Part shown: in pieces, positions 40,238 through 49,832 of the stretch | Layout of the letters: each line of letters opens with the position of its first letter | Position numbering within the stretch: the stretch's first letter is position 1 | Assembly: GCF_028288465.1 (NCBI RefSeq) | Contig: NZ_JAQBNR010000064.1 | Span: 39,034 to 103,033, forward strand | Origin: Ferruginibacter sp. | Lineage (GTDB): Bacteria > Bacteroidota > Bacteroidia > Chitinophagales > Chitinophagaceae | Reading direction: 5' to 3' | Length of the DNA stretch: 64,000 nucleotides | Translations under genes and position numbers: made by a program | The notes under the pieces: model-generated | The model's input: the letters and a program-made list of their open reading frames with translations, nothing else | What the model was told of the DNA's origin: nothing | Database searches by the model: none

Positions 40238-42874
40238 TTAACCAGCTTTCACCGCATTTTCCTTATTCTTATCTGCAATCACTTCATTTCTGAAAACTAC
40301 CACGCCGTCAAAAACATCCACCAGAACCGGCTTGGTTTTATCAATATCACCCATCAAAATCCGCTTGCTCAACTGGTTTACGATTTCCTTTTGAATTAAC
40401 CTTTTCAAGGGTCTTGCACCAAACTGTGGGTCATACCCATTTTCGGCCAGGTAATCGAGCGCATAGTCACTAAATTCCAGTTGAATTCCGGACTTTGACA
40501 CCAGATCTTTCAGGTTATCCAATTGAATCCGGATAATTCCCCTGATTTCCTTTTTCATCAACGGCTGGAACATAATTACTTCGTCAATGCGGTTTAAAAA
40601 TTCCGGCCGGATGGTTTGACGCAACAGGCTGAGGACTTCAGCTTTTGTGCTTTCTACAACTTCCTCTTTATTTTCATCATTTACCTTTTCAAAATTTTCC
40701 TGGATAATATGACTTCCCATGTTGCTGGTCATGATCACTATGGTATTCTTAAAGTTCACTATCCTGCCTTTATTGTCGGTCAGGCGACCATCATCCAGCA
40801 CCTGTAATAAAACATTGTAAACGTCCGGATGCGCTTTTTCAATTTCATCCAGCAGAACCACGCTGTAAGGTTTGCGCCTAACCGCTTCAGTTAATTGTCC
40901 GCCTTCATCGTAACCCACATATCCCGGAGGTGCACCTACCAGCCTGCTCACAGAATGCTTTTCCTGGTACTCACTCATATCAATACGGGTCATCATGCTG
41001 TCATCGTCAAACAAATACTCTGCCAATGCTTTTGCCAACTCTGTTTTACCCACACCGGTAGTACCTAAAAATATAAATGAACCAATCGGTTTTTTGGGAT
41101 CTTGCAAGCCTGCCCTGCTGCGGCGGATCGCATCACTTACTGCTTCAATGGCTTCATCCTGGCCTACCACCCTTTTATGCAATTCCTCTTCCAGGTGCAA
41201 TAATTTTTCCCGCTCACTTTGCAACATCTTAGTTACCGGGATACCGGTAGCTTTCGCAACACTTACAGCAATATCTTCCGCATCCACTTCTTCCTTCAAC
41301 AAACGCTTTTCACTGATCTCATCCAGCAGAGCTGTCTGTTCCTGGATGATCTTTTCCTGCTGTTGTACTTTACCATATCTTATTTCTGCAACAAGGCCAT
41401 AATTTCCTTCCCGTTCAGCTTTTTCAGCTGCAGATTTCAGGTTTTCAATTTCGCTTTTAGCTGACTGTACTTTTTCGACCACTTCCTTTTCCTGCTGCCA
41501 TTTAGCTTTAAAAGTATCCCGCTCAACAGCCAGGTTACCTATTTCCGTGTTCAGCTCTTTTAATTTCGTTGCATCATTTTCTCTTTTAATGGCTTCTCTT
41601 TCAATTTCAAGCTGACGAATCTGCCGTTCCAGTTTATCCAGCTCTTCCGGCATTGAATTCATTTCCAGTCTAAGTTTGGCCGCACTTTCATCAATCAGGT
41701 CAATGGCCTTATCCGGTAAAAAACGGTCAGTAATATAGCGGTGCGATAATTCAACGGCCGCTATAATGGCTTCGTCTTTTATTAATACGTGGTGATAGGT
41801 TTCATACCTGTCTTTCAATCCCCTTAAAATAGAAATCGCATCTTCAACACTTGGCTCATCAATCAACACCTTCTGAAAACGGCGTTCCAGTGCCTTGTCT
41901 TTTTCAAAAAATTTCTGGTATTCATTCAATGTTGTGGCACCAACTGCCCTTAACTCTCCACGTGCCAAAGCAGGTTTCAAAATGTTGGCAGCGTCCATTG
42001 CGCCATCACCGCCACCAGCACCTACCAGTGTATGTATTTCATCGATAAACAAAATGATATCTCCGTCACTACCGGCCACCTCCTTCACTACTGCTTTTAA
42101 TCTTTCTTCAAATTCTCCCTTGTATTTGGCACCCGCAATCAGCTGGCCCATATCCAGCGCATAAATAATTTTTGATTTTAAATTCTCCGGCACATCACCA
42201 TTCACAATGCGCATGGCCAACCCTTCTGCTATAGCGGTTTTGCCAACACCGGGTTCACCTACCAAGATAGGGTTGTTCTTACTTCTTCTTGATAGAATAT
42301 GGAGTGTACGCCGTATCTCTTCATCGCGGCCTATCACAGGATCCAACTTTCCGGCCCTTGCCATTTCATTCAGGTTCTTCGCATATTTATTCAATGCATT
42401 AAACTGGGTTTGTTCTGTCTGAGAAGAAATGGTTGATCCTTTACGCAAATCTTTGATTGCTGCAATCAATCCCTTTTCTGTTAATCCGGCATCTTTCAGC
42501 AACTTGGCGCTGTTATCATTTCCCTGCAATATCGCAAGCAATAAATATTCAACACTTACAAACTCATCGCCAAAAGTTTTCAATGCGCTGGTTGCACGCA
42601 GCACCACGCTGTTCATGTCCCTGCTTACGGATTGGGCAGGCTCTCCACTTTGCACCTTCGGCAACTTATTAATGCTTTCGTCCGTTTTTGTTTCTACAAA
42701 ATTTACGTTTACATTATTTTTCTTCAGCAAAAATTCTATGGGCGAATCTTCTTCGCTTAACAAAGCTTTCAATAAGTGCTCTGTTTCAATATTGGGGTTT
42801 TTATTATTGAAAGCCAATTGCTGTGACTGTGCAACAGCTTCCTGGGCTTTAATGGTGAAATTGTTAAGGTTCAT
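40238..42874 (-). CDS. clpB: ATP-dependent disaggregase ClpB
   Basis: The 878-aa protein has the Clp N domain (1-145), NBD1 with Walker A GEPGVGKTAIAEGLA (~204-218) and Walker B ILFIDEIHTLVGAG, and the coiled-coil middle domain (~405-530, LDKLERQIRQLEIEREAIKR). NBD2 has GTTGVGKTELAKALAEYL (~608-625), and the C-terminal oligomerisation domain follows. It threads aggregated proteins through its hexamer together with DnaK. There is no IGF/L loop for ClpP. It is a single gene. No CIRCE or obvious heat-shock element is seen in the 190 bp upstream. Confidence 0.98.
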   Translation of the reverse strand: MNLNNFTIKAQEAVAQSQQLAFNNKNPNIETEHLLKALLSEEDSPIEFLLKKNNVNVNFVETKTDESINKLPKVQSGEPAQSVSRDMNSVVLRATSALKTFGDEFVSVEYLLLAILQGNDNSAKLLKDAGLTEKGLIAAIKDLRKGSTISSQTEQTQFNALNKYAKNLNEMARAGKLDPVIGRDEEIRRTLHILSRRSKNNPILVGEPGVGKTAIAEGLAMRIVNGDVPENLKSKIIYALDMGQLIAGAKYKGEFEERLKAVVKEVAGSDGDIILFIDEIHTLVGAGGGDGAMDAANILKPALARGELRAVGATTLNEYQKFFEKDKALERRFQKVLIDEPSVEDAISILRGLKDRYETYHHVLIKDEAIIAAVELSHRYITDRFLPDKAIDLIDESAAKLRLEMNSMPEELDKLERQIRQLEIEREAIKRENDATKLKELNTEIGNLAVERDTFKAKWQQEKEVVEKVQSAKSEIENLKSAAEKAEREGNYGLVAEIRYGKVQQQEKIIQEQTALLDEISEKRLLKEEVDAEDIAVSVAKATGIPVTKMLQSEREKLLHLEEELHKRVVGQDEAIEAVSDAIRRSRAGLQDPKKPIGSFIFLGTTGVGKTELAKALAEYLFDDDSMMTRIDMSEYQEKHSVSRLVGAPPGYVGYDEGGQLTEAVRRKPYSVVLLDEIEKAHPDVYNVLLQVLDDGRLTDNKGRIVNFKNTIVIMTSNMGSHIIQENFEKVNDENKEEVVESTKAEVLSLLRQTIRPEFLNRIDEVIMFQPLMKKEIRGIIRIQLDNLKDLVSKSGIQLEFSDYALDYLAENGYDPQFGARPLKRLIQKEIVNQLSKRILMGDIDKTKPVLVDVFDGVVVFRNEVIADKNKENAVKAG

Positions 42875-43066
42875 ATTGTAAAATTTATTTTAGTTATTAA
42901 TGTAATTAAAAGAATGCATCCCCTCGAATCACCATTTTTTTGAAATAAAGATTTTGGAGATTGTTAAATAAGTCATTCAAATTCAACATCCGATTACAGG
43001 ATAGACAATTTCGAATAACTTTATAAAAATTGTCAAATCTCTATCCAATTTAAATTACAGGAAAAT

Positions 43067-44116
43067 ATGGCGCAAAAAATTAGTTCTAACTGTCTAAAAT
43101 TCATGCTGGTATTGAGTTTTCTGCTACTCTGTCTGCTTACAAAAAGCCAATATAATTTTAGCGGCGTAGATGCTTTTCTCACTTCCAATCAAAAAGCGCT
43201 GGGCAAAGACCTGGTAGCAGTTGTTTACAAGGATGGCAAAATTGTCTATCAGAAAGCCGTCGGGGATTTTACGCTGAAAAGCCAGGCACCCATAGCAAGT
43301 TGCAGCAAATGGCTGACAGCAGCCCTGGTAATGAGCTTTGTTGATGAAGGAAAAATTTCACTGGATGATAAGGTAAGCACTTACTTGCCCATATATGAAA
43401 CCTATGGCAAAGCGTATATTACTATCCGCAATTGCCTGGCGCACGAAACCGGCATCACCGATAACCAGCACATGATTGCAAAAATTCTGGAACGCAGAAA
43501 GTTCGAGTCGCTGGAAGAGGAAGTAAATTCATTTGCAAAAAGGGAGATAGCGGCTAACCCGGGCACAACTTTCGCTTACGGCACTATCGGTTTAAATATT
43601 GCGGCAAGGGTAGTGGAAGTGGTTGGCAAAAAGAATTTTGGTATGCTAATGAAGCAAAGAATTCTGGGCCCGCTGAATATGAAGCACACCACTTTTGAAG
43701 GCGATTCGGATGCACCTAATCCTTCCGGAGGTGCAGCTTCCACACCTGAAGATTATATTAATTTTTTGTCGATGATTTTGAACAAAGGTATTTTCAATGG
43801 CAAACGAATTTTAAGTGAAGCGGCTATTGAAAAAATGCAAACTGTACAAACTGCCAATGTCCCCAAAGTATATATACCAAAAACAGCAGAAGGATTTGAG
43901 TACGGGCTGGGCGAATGGATACAGGAACAGGACGATAAGGGCAACAGTACTGTAGTAAGCTGCCCTGGCCTTTTTGGTACCTGGCCTTTTGTAGACAAGT
44001 GCCGTAAATATGCAGGTATTGTTTTTGTAAAATCCTTATTGAGTGATCAAAAGAGAGAACTGTATCTTGAAATAAAGAAACGCATCGATGAAGAAATACC
44101 ATCCGCATGTAACTAA
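43067..44116 (+). CDS. Secreted serine hydrolase (beta-lactamase / class C esterase fold)
   Basis: The 349-aa product has a signal peptide ending near KSQ (residue ~27). The nucleophile is in PIASCSKWLTAALVMSFVDE (SxxK: Ser-Cys-Ser-Lys, ~75-78). The second motif, normally YxN, is FAYGTIGLNIA (~168-178), with Tyr kept and Asn replaced. The third region is CPGLFGTWPFVDK. This is the broad penicillin-binding-protein/esterase family with unknown substrate, acting in the periplasm or outside. It ends 19 bp before queG, but the queG start lacks an RBS or promoter, so the two may share a transcript. Confidence 0.88.
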   Translation: MAQKISSNCLKFMLVLSFLLLCLLTKSQYNFSGVDAFLTSNQKALGKDLVAVVYKDGKIVYQKAVGDFTLKSQAPIASCSKWLTAALVMSFVDEGKISLDDKVSTYLPIYETYGKAYITIRNCLAHETGITDNQHMIAKILERRKFESLEEEVNSFAKREIAANPGTTFAYGTIGLNIAARVVEVVGKKNFGMLMKQRILGPLNMKHTTFEGDSDAPNPSGGAASTPEDYINFLSMILNKGIFNGKRILSEAAIEKMQTVQTANVPKVYIPKTAEGFEYGLGEWIQEQDDKGNSTVVSCPGLFGTWPFVDKCRKYAGIVFVKSLLSDQKRELYLEIKKRIDEEIPSACN

Positions 44117-44134
44117 TGTTGTAAAAGAACAAGA

Positions 44135-45073
44135 TTGAACCTTCACAAAAAAGACTATACCCAATTTATAAAACGAGCCGCTCAGAGGCTTGGCTTTGAT
44201 CATTGCGGCATTGCCGAAGCAGTTGAATTAACAGAAGATGCCAGACGGCTGGAAGTGTGGATCAACAAAGGAATGCATGGCGCCATGCAGTACATGGAAA
44301 ATCATTTCGATTTAAGAATTGATCCAAGAAAATTGGTGCCAGGTGCAAAATCTGTAATCACTGTATTGCTTAATTATTTTCCCGCACAACAGCAACAATC
44401 GATGGCTCCCAAAATTGCAAAATATGCATTTGGCAATGACTACCATGAAGTAATCCGCTGTAAGTTGAAAACTTTGTTGCAGGAAATAAAAGATAACATC
44501 GGCGAAATAAACGGCCGTGGCTTTGTTGACAGTGCGCCTGTTTTAGAAAGAAGCTGGGCGAAAAAAACAGGCCTGGGCTGGATTGGAAAGAATGGGAATC
44601 TGCTTAACAAACAAAGTGGCAGCTTTTTTTTTATCGCCACCCTGATTACCGACCTGGAGCTGGAATATGATGCTCCTTTTGCCAAAGACTATTGCGGCAC
44701 CTGCACCAAATGCATCGACTCATGCCCCACCGAAGCGATACTGCCCGATAAAGTGGTGGACGGCAGTAAATGCATTTCGTACTTTACCATTGAGTTAAAA
44801 GATGCGTTGATACCGGAGGCCATGAAAGGCAGGTTTGATAACTGGATGTTTGGCTGTGATGTTTGCCAGGACGTTTGCCCATGGAACCGGTTTAGTAAAC
44901 CAAACAGCGAAATCAACTTTACTCCGATTCCGGCTATATTGGATTTTTCTGTAAATGAATGGGAAGAACTAACGGAAGAAAGTTTTAAACTCATCTTTAA
45001 AAACTCCCCGCTTAAGCGCAGTAAATTTAAGGGCATTCAACGCAACCTTAAATTTACAACAACCACCAGTTAA
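44135..45073 (+). CDS. queG: Epoxyqueuosine reductase QueG
   Basis: The 312-aa protein makes queuosine in tRNA by reducing epoxyqueuosine with cobalamin and two [4Fe-4S] clusters. The clusters are CGTCTKCIDSCP (~189-200) and CDVCQDVCP (~245-253). The catalytic Asp lies in GRGFVDSAPVLERSWAKKTG (~129-148). The start is TTG at 44135; no ATG or GTG lies between it and the in-frame stop at 44114-44116. The C-terminal HEAT-like part of some homologues is absent. The stop lies inside the convergent gene at 45054-45641 (20-bp overlap). Confidence 0.95.
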   Translation: MNLHKKDYTQFIKRAAQRLGFDHCGIAEAVELTEDARRLEVWINKGMHGAMQYMENHFDLRIDPRKLVPGAKSVITVLLNYFPAQQQQSMAPKIAKYAFGNDYHEVIRCKLKTLLQEIKDNIGEINGRGFVDSAPVLERSWAKKTGLGWIGKNGNLLNKQSGSFFFIATLITDLELEYDAPFAKDYCGTCTKCIDSCPTEAILPDKVVDGSKCISYFTIELKDALIPEAMKGRFDNWMFGCDVCQDVCPWNRFSKPNSEINFTPIPAILDFSVNEWEELTEESFKLIFKNSPLKRSKFKGIQRNLKFTTTTS

Positions 45074-45641
45074 CCTTGATAACAATTCTTCTGAACTGAT
45101 AACTGTTGGTTTGGGGTGGAGGAATTTCCAGTTCGCACCAATTACAAGGTGGAGTAAACTGTTCCTTTAATTGCTTAAATGAATAGCCTGCACTTAAACC
45201 CAACTTCGTTTTATTAAAAAGAGAAAATTTATAACCGGCACCGGCTTCATACAACAACCCACCGGTAGCCTCGTATTTATTAGCATAGGCTGGCTTATGG
45301 CTTTCAATTACCCAGGGAATGCTGTATCCACCGCTGACGTACCAGAATAAAGTATTTTGTTTTACAGAAAGATTTTTTTGAACGTCCAGAAACAAAGGCA
45401 CCGTTCGCTTTAACCCGTAATAGTCAATACCAAGGCCTATTCCGGCGAACCAGTTTTTGTATTGTAAGCCATTAACAGTATTAACAAGCCAGGCGGGTTT
45501 GCTACCTTTTTGACCAATAGATAGTCCGGTTTGCAGACTGCTCTGGAATTTAGCAGGGGCCAATTTTGGAACATGCTGGCCATTTGCAGAAAGCAAAACA
45601 ACCAGGCATGTTACCGACAGATAAATTCTTTTTAGTTTCAT
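45054..45641 (-). CDS. Small secreted outer-membrane beta-barrel-like protein
   Basis: The 195-aa product has a signal peptide (MKLKRIYLSVTCLVVLLSANGQ). The rest is a series of amphipathic strands with aromatic girdles: KNWFAGIGLGIDYYGLKR, TLFWYVSGGYSIPWV, LLYEAGAGYKFSLFNKTK and RIVIKVNWWLL at the end. This is the build of an 8-strand barrel of the OmpW/OmpX size class. I do not recognise a family. It overlaps queG by 20 bp at the 3' end and stands alone on its strand before the ECF pair. Confidence 0.7.
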   Translation of the reverse strand: MKLKRIYLSVTCLVVLLSANGQHVPKLAPAKFQSSLQTGLSIGQKGSKPAWLVNTVNGLQYKNWFAGIGLGIDYYGLKRTVPLFLDVQKNLSVKQNTLFWYVSGGYSIPWVIESHKPAYANKYEATGGLLYEAGAGYKFSLFNKTKLGLSAGYSFKQLKEQFTPPCNWCELEIPPPQTNSYQFRRIVIKVNWWLL

Positions 45642-45805
45642 GGATCTAGAGCGTGACAGTGGGTGATTAAACCGGGTTTATATTTTATTTATTGCTGACA
45701 CAATAACTCAAATCGCTAAACAACAATTGATTTTGGCCAGCCGAATTATAAAATTGACAATATTATAAATTACAAGGTTGCATTGATCGCCATATTTTTA
45801 GACCT

Positions 45806-47434
45806 TTATTTTTTACCAAAGTTTTTTTGAAGGCGAAGGCCAAAATAACTGTAGTGCCGGCCGCCATAAAGATTCTCCCTGGCGATTTTATTTAAACTAA
45901 AATTGATTTCAGGACCAATCAGCAATGGGTTTTTAGTCATGCGTGACATACTAAATAAAGCCCCGACTGAAACATTGGCCTGCGTTTTTTTCAGCAGATT
46001 GTTATTGCTGTAATATTTGCCTGATGCTGTATCAAACTGCAATGCATTTGAACTAATCAGCCTTGCAATGGCAATACCTGTAGTTAGGTACGCGGCTCTT
46101 TTGTGTTTTTTATTTAGAGCGATTTTAACAGCTACTGGTAATTCTATAAAATGAAAATGATTTTTATAGTTGGATGATGCCCCTGTTCTGTAAAATCTAT
46201 ATGCAGCTGAACTAAGGTTCAAATAATTGTTTGCCGGAACAATACTATCCAGTTGGCTGCCAACCGTCATTGTTGTATTGTACATTTTATAATTTAAGCC
46301 AATAGATAAAATTGCTGCAGGTGAAATATTTTTTTGAACAAATATTCCTGCAATAATACCAGCGCCTGAACTTATTTTAGAAGGACGATAAACTGGCGTG
46401 CCTGCCTGGCTGTTGTTACCCGGCGTACTTATTTGATCAGCGGAATAGTAAGCTTTATTGGCATCGCTGTTTGATGAACCAATAATTCCCAGGTATTGGT
46501 TATTTGTTGCTGAAATGCCTGCAGAAAAATTGACACCCAACTTCCACTTGCTGGTTTGCTTTATATGTATTGATTTTTTTGCAACTGCATTAGCTTTTTC
46601 AGGCGATGTTTTTAAAGATGCGATAGTGTCTTTTTCGGATGAAATATTTTTATCGGGTGAGCTTATTACAGTTAAAGCGGTAACATGTTTAAGGCCTGAA
46701 TCCGCCGGGGATGTTATTACATCATCCTCCACATTTTTATTTTCCTTGCCTGCCAACGTCGTTGTTTCGCTTCGATCTACTTCTACAAATCCATTGCTGA
46801 TTTTTGTTTTTAACTTTTGTTTCTTTTTATATTGAATTTTTCCGCTGCCATTTTGTGGTACATCAGCAATACCGAACTGATTTCTGATGATCGTCTCTTT
46901 TTTGTTTTGCGTAATTATTTTTTTTGCAGCAGGCTGCTCATTCGACAATATTAATTGTTTTAACGATGTTGTTAGCTCTCCTACTTTCTTTTGCGCAATA
47001 CTTGCCCCGGCAGGCTGCAGCTTCGACAATGCTGGTTGATTTAAGGATGTTGTTTGCTCCTCTTCTTTCTTTTGCGAAAACAACTCATCATCACCAATTT
47101 TCTCTTTAACTGCTGGTACGTTATCATTGCTGGCATCAACCGGCTTCAAATGCGCTTCTTCTTTTTTTACAGAAGATTGAATTGTATCTGACTTGCCGGA
47201 AACATTTTCGTGAACTGCAATTGCTGACTTTTCGTTCTGTTTCGTGTTTTTATAAACAATATAAAGACCCGCTGTTGAAAAGAATAACAATAATAAAATA
47301 AACGCAAAAATTCTACTCTTCCCTTTTCGTTTGTTTATTGCGCCGGCCACATTTTGCCACACTTCATCATTGGGTTTTAATTTTAACCCAACTATTTTTT
47401 GCTGCACCTCTTTTTCAAATTCATTTTCCGGCAT
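45806..47434 (-). CDS. Second anti-sigma-like / outer-membrane barrel fusion with internal repeats
   Basis: The 542-aa product repeats the layout of the first: a short cytoplasmic N-terminus (EFEKEVQQKIVGLKLKPNDE), one membrane helix (~40-59, RIFAFILLLLFFSTAGLYIV), a long Lys/Ser/Thr-rich linker, and a C-terminal porin-type barrel (~300-542, KLGVNFSAGISATNNQYLG, HFIELPVAVKIALNKKH, ending LRLQKNFGKK). The linker has an imperfect tandem repeat of 27 aa (~120-175: TTSLNQPALSKLQPAG and TTSLKQLILSNEQPAA). The gene overlaps the upstream ECF sigma gene by 14 bp. It probably holds the sigma factor and spans both membranes. Confidence 0.75.
   Translation of the reverse strand: MPENEFEKEVQQKIVGLKLKPNDEVWQNVAGAINKRKGKSRIFAFILLLLFFSTAGLYIVYKNTKQNEKSAIAVHENVSGKSDTIQSSVKKEEAHLKPVDASNDNVPAVKEKIGDDELFSQKKEEEQTTSLNQPALSKLQPAGASIAQKKVGELTTSLKQLILSNEQPAAKKIITQNKKETIIRNQFGIADVPQNGSGKIQYKKKQKLKTKISNGFVEVDRSETTTLAGKENKNVEDDVITSPADSGLKHVTALTVISSPDKNISSEKDTIASLKTSPEKANAVAKKSIHIKQTSKWKLGVNFSAGISATNNQYLGIIGSSNSDANKAYYSADQISTPGNNSQAGTPVYRPSKISSGAGIIAGIFVQKNISPAAILSIGLNYKMYNTTMTVGSQLDSIVPANNYLNLSSAAYRFYRTGASSNYKNHFHFIELPVAVKIALNKKHKRAAYLTTGIAIARLISSNALQFDTASGKYYSNNNLLKKTQANVSVGALFSMSRMTKNPLLIGPEINFSLNKIARENLYGGRHYSYFGLRLQKNFGKK
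46929..47090. repeat. 81-bp imperfect tandem repeat inside the barrel-fusion linker
   Basis: Two units start at 46929 and 47010. Both read GCAGGCTGC, then TTCGACAAT, then GATGTTGTT and TTTCTTTTGCG at the same offsets. The period is a multiple of three (27 codons), so repeat-number changes would keep the frame. Confidence 0.7.
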
Positions 47435-47984
47435 ACTGTTCGTTTTTTGGAAGTGATGAATATTTTTCTATCCACTCAATCAATAAATATCTTGCCCTTG
47501 CATATTGTGATTTTGAAGTACCGTCGCTGATGCCCAGCATTTGTCCGATTTCCACATGCGTGTACCCTTCAATGGCATACAGATTAAAAATGGTTTGAAA
47601 ACCTGCCGGCAACTGCCGGATCAAATCACTCAACTGGCGGGCATCTAAATCAATGGCCGGGTTTTGATCTGATACCGGGTGCAACGGGGTTTCTGCAAAT
47701 ACCATTTCCTGCCGGTAACGCTTATTTTTTTTTAAATAATTCAGTGCCGTGGTAACCATTATTCTGCGGATCCATCCCCCCAGCTCACCCTTAAATTTAT
47801 AGTCGGCCAAATGCATAAATACTTTTATAAATCCTTCCTGCAACACATCTTCTGCATCACTGAGCGATTTGGTGTACCGGTAGCAAACACCCAGCATGGA
47901 TGGCGCAAAATGGTCATACAATTGCTGTTGGGCAACTGGTTTTTGTTTAAGACAATCTTTTACCAATACTGAATACTCCATCAT
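47421..47984 (-). CDS. ECF RNA polymerase sigma factor
   Basis: The product (187 aa from ATG 47984) has region 2 (MLGVCYRYTKSLSDAEDVLQ, then EGFIKVFMHLADYKFKGELG), the -10 binding helix (GWIRRIMVTTALNYLKK), and region 4 with helix-turn-helix (YTHVEIGQMLGISDGTSKSQ, then YARARYLLIEW). The frame is open to 48029, but MEYSVLVKDCLKQ fits the usual ECF beginning. It overlaps its barrel-fusion partner by 14 bp, so the two are made together. It is a paralogue of the sigma gene at 24326-24811 and shows how the N-terminus of that gene should look. Confidence 0.9.
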   Translation of the reverse strand: MMEYSVLVKDCLKQKPVAQQQLYDHFAPSMLGVCYRYTKSLSDAEDVLQEGFIKVFMHLADYKFKGELGGWIRRIMVTTALNYLKKNKRYRQEMVFAETPLHPVSDQNPAIDLDARQLSDLIRQLPAGFQTIFNLYAIEGYTHVEIGQMLGISDGTSKSQYARARYLLIEWIEKYSSLPKNEQYAGK

Positions 47985-48126
47985 ATGTGTTACACCAGCC
48001 TGACAAGCATTTGTAGCAAGGGGTTGCATTGGACGTAAAATAATTTAAATAGCCGGACTGTTTGAGAAAGAAGTTTAAATTTTATATAGAATTTTCCTTA
48101 GAAGATTGCTTTTCAATTATGGCTGC

Positions 48127-48663
48127 TCATGGATTTTTCTCAATATAGTCCTTTAGCCCGTTTAAGGCAGTTTCATAACCAGGGCCGGTTATCTTATCCA
48201 TAAATATAGCATAGAATTTTTCCCATGGGTACCAATTCAAACGGGTGAGTGCTCGCCATTCCACCTGTACAGCATGTTGGTTAGGTAATTGAGTGAAGAC
48301 AATATTATTTTCAATGTCATTTTCGCCTTCCGATTTTAACATAAACCGCACGGCGCTGGAATCGGCTGTGATCGATTTGATTTCTACCTCTTTACCACGA
48401 TGCAAAATAATACAACCTGCATCTTTACCTACAATTGCAGGAATATGCCGGGTAATTTTTGCTGAATCAATGGTAAAAATTGGATGCCAGTTTTTCCAGT
48501 TATCAAAATTGGCAATCTGGTTATATACTTTACCGGCATCAGCTGTATTGATAATCACAACGCGGGATACTCTTACATTACCAGATATCAACAACGATAA
48601 CAGCGTAATTACAATAAACAAACCGATGATTCCGAAAAGAAAAGCTTTTATAAACCGCATCAT
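48127..48663 (-). CDS. Membrane-anchored SRPBCC (polyketide-cyclase-like) protein
   Basis: From ATG 48663 the 178-aa protein starts with a membrane helix (FIKAFLFGIIGLFIVITLLS) and continues as an SRPBCC domain (NTADAGKVYNQIANFDNWKN, VEWRALTRLNWYPWEKFYA, PGYETALNGLKDYIE). It probably binds a lipid-like ligand on the outer face of the inner membrane. It starts 2 bp after the stop of the ABC-2 permease gene and is surely translated from the same message. The ligand is unknown. Confidence 0.8.
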   Translation of the reverse strand: MMRFIKAFLFGIIGLFIVITLLSLLISGNVRVSRVVIINTADAGKVYNQIANFDNWKNWHPIFTIDSAKITRHIPAIVGKDAGCIILHRGKEVEIKSITADSSAVRFMLKSEGENDIENNIVFTQLPNQHAVQVEWRALTRLNWYPWEKFYAIFMDKITGPGYETALNGLKDYIEKNP

Positions 48664-48665
48664 AA

Positions 48666-49781
48666 TTACTCCCATTTAAAAACTTTTACAGCAACAGCAT
48701 ATACTATCACGCCCCATAATAATAAAATACCTATTTCATTTTTCACATCCCACAAATTCTGCCCTTCAAATGCAACTGCCCGCATTGCCGTATTTAAATG
48801 CGTTAGTGGCAAGGCATTAGAAATAGGCTGTAGCCATTTGGGAAAAACTTCCACCGAAAAAAAAGTGCCTCCCAATAAAAATTGGGGCAGCGTCAATAAA
48901 TTGGCAAAGGGAGGGATGGTGCTATCGCTCGTGGCCAATCCACTTACAATAAACCCAAGACCCATAAAAACTACCAGGCCTATAAAGCTCAACACCAGCA
49001 TTTCCAGTAAAGTAAACAAACCGTGAATTAATGTAAATCCAAAAATAAAATGGCCGGCAACAATGATTACGATTGCAGTCAGCATTTGAAATATTATTCT
49101 AGCCAGGCCCTCGCCCAAAATAATATAAGTACGGCTGATAGGCGTTGCAAAAAAGCGCTTTAGTACCAATGTATTTCTCAAATTAAAAAACATAAAAGCC
49201 ACGCCAAATACACCCGAACTCAGCAATGAAAAACCCAACTGTCCCGGCAATATAAAATCGATTGTTTTGTATTCCCTAATTTCTTCCACATCCCGCTTGT
49301 AATCAAAATCGGGCACTGCAAAAGTTGGCCGGTTAACATATTTTTGATTGCTGATGGTATTTACAATATTATTTACAACGGGCATAAACTGTGGCCATTT
49401 ATCGTTGCTTGCGCTGGTAGTCGAAATGGTATACGTGTAAGCAGGTATTGGTGTTTCGTTTTTCCTAATGTTAAAAATACCCGTAATTTTTCCTTTTACC
49501 AGGCTTTCTCTCAAATCCTTATCATTATCAAAACGCACTACCCTAATCCGGTTGCTTGCCTTAATGGAATCAAATAAGGCATTGGTGGTATCGCAGCTTT
49601 TATCCAGTGCGATTTTATACACCGGCGCTCCAGCGTTATTGCCAATAAAACCAAACACAAGGATAAATACAAAAGGAAAAGCAAAACCAAAAATTACTGA
49701 AGAAGGACTTCTGAAAATGGATTTAAGGCCCGCCCTGGTGATCGCCAGCATGGCCGTTAACTGACTGTATTTACGCATCAA
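48666..49781 (-). CDS. ABC-2 type transporter permease
   Basis: The 371-aa permease has one N-terminal helix (SVIFGFAFPFVFILVFGFIG), a ~150-aa extracellular domain, and five C-terminal helices in the ABC-2 pattern (VLKRFFATPISRTYIILGEG, AIVIIVAGHFIFGFTLIHGL, FANLLTLPQFLLGGTFFSVE). It would form a dimer with a separate ATPase, which is not in this window. Exported compounds of the family include drugs, lipids and polysaccharides. It lies head-to-head with the toxin-antitoxin module, ~100 bp apart. Confidence 0.88.
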   Translation of the reverse strand: MMRKYSQLTAMLAITRAGLKSIFRSPSSVIFGFAFPFVFILVFGFIGNNAGAPVYKIALDKSCDTTNALFDSIKASNRIRVVRFDNDKDLRESLVKGKITGIFNIRKNETPIPAYTYTISTTSASNDKWPQFMPVVNNIVNTISNQKYVNRPTFAVPDFDYKRDVEEIREYKTIDFILPGQLGFSLLSSGVFGVAFMFFNLRNTLVLKRFFATPISRTYIILGEGLARIIFQMLTAIVIIVAGHFIFGFTLIHGLFTLLEMLVLSFIGLVVFMGLGFIVSGLATSDSTIPPFANLLTLPQFLLGGTFFSVEVFPKWLQPISNALPLTHLNTAMRAVAFEGQNLWDVKNEIGILLLWGVIVYAVAVKVFKWE

Positions 49782-49832
49782 AAAATTGTATTTTAATGCG
49801 TAAAGCTATTTGTAAAAATGCTGTAAAAAAAA

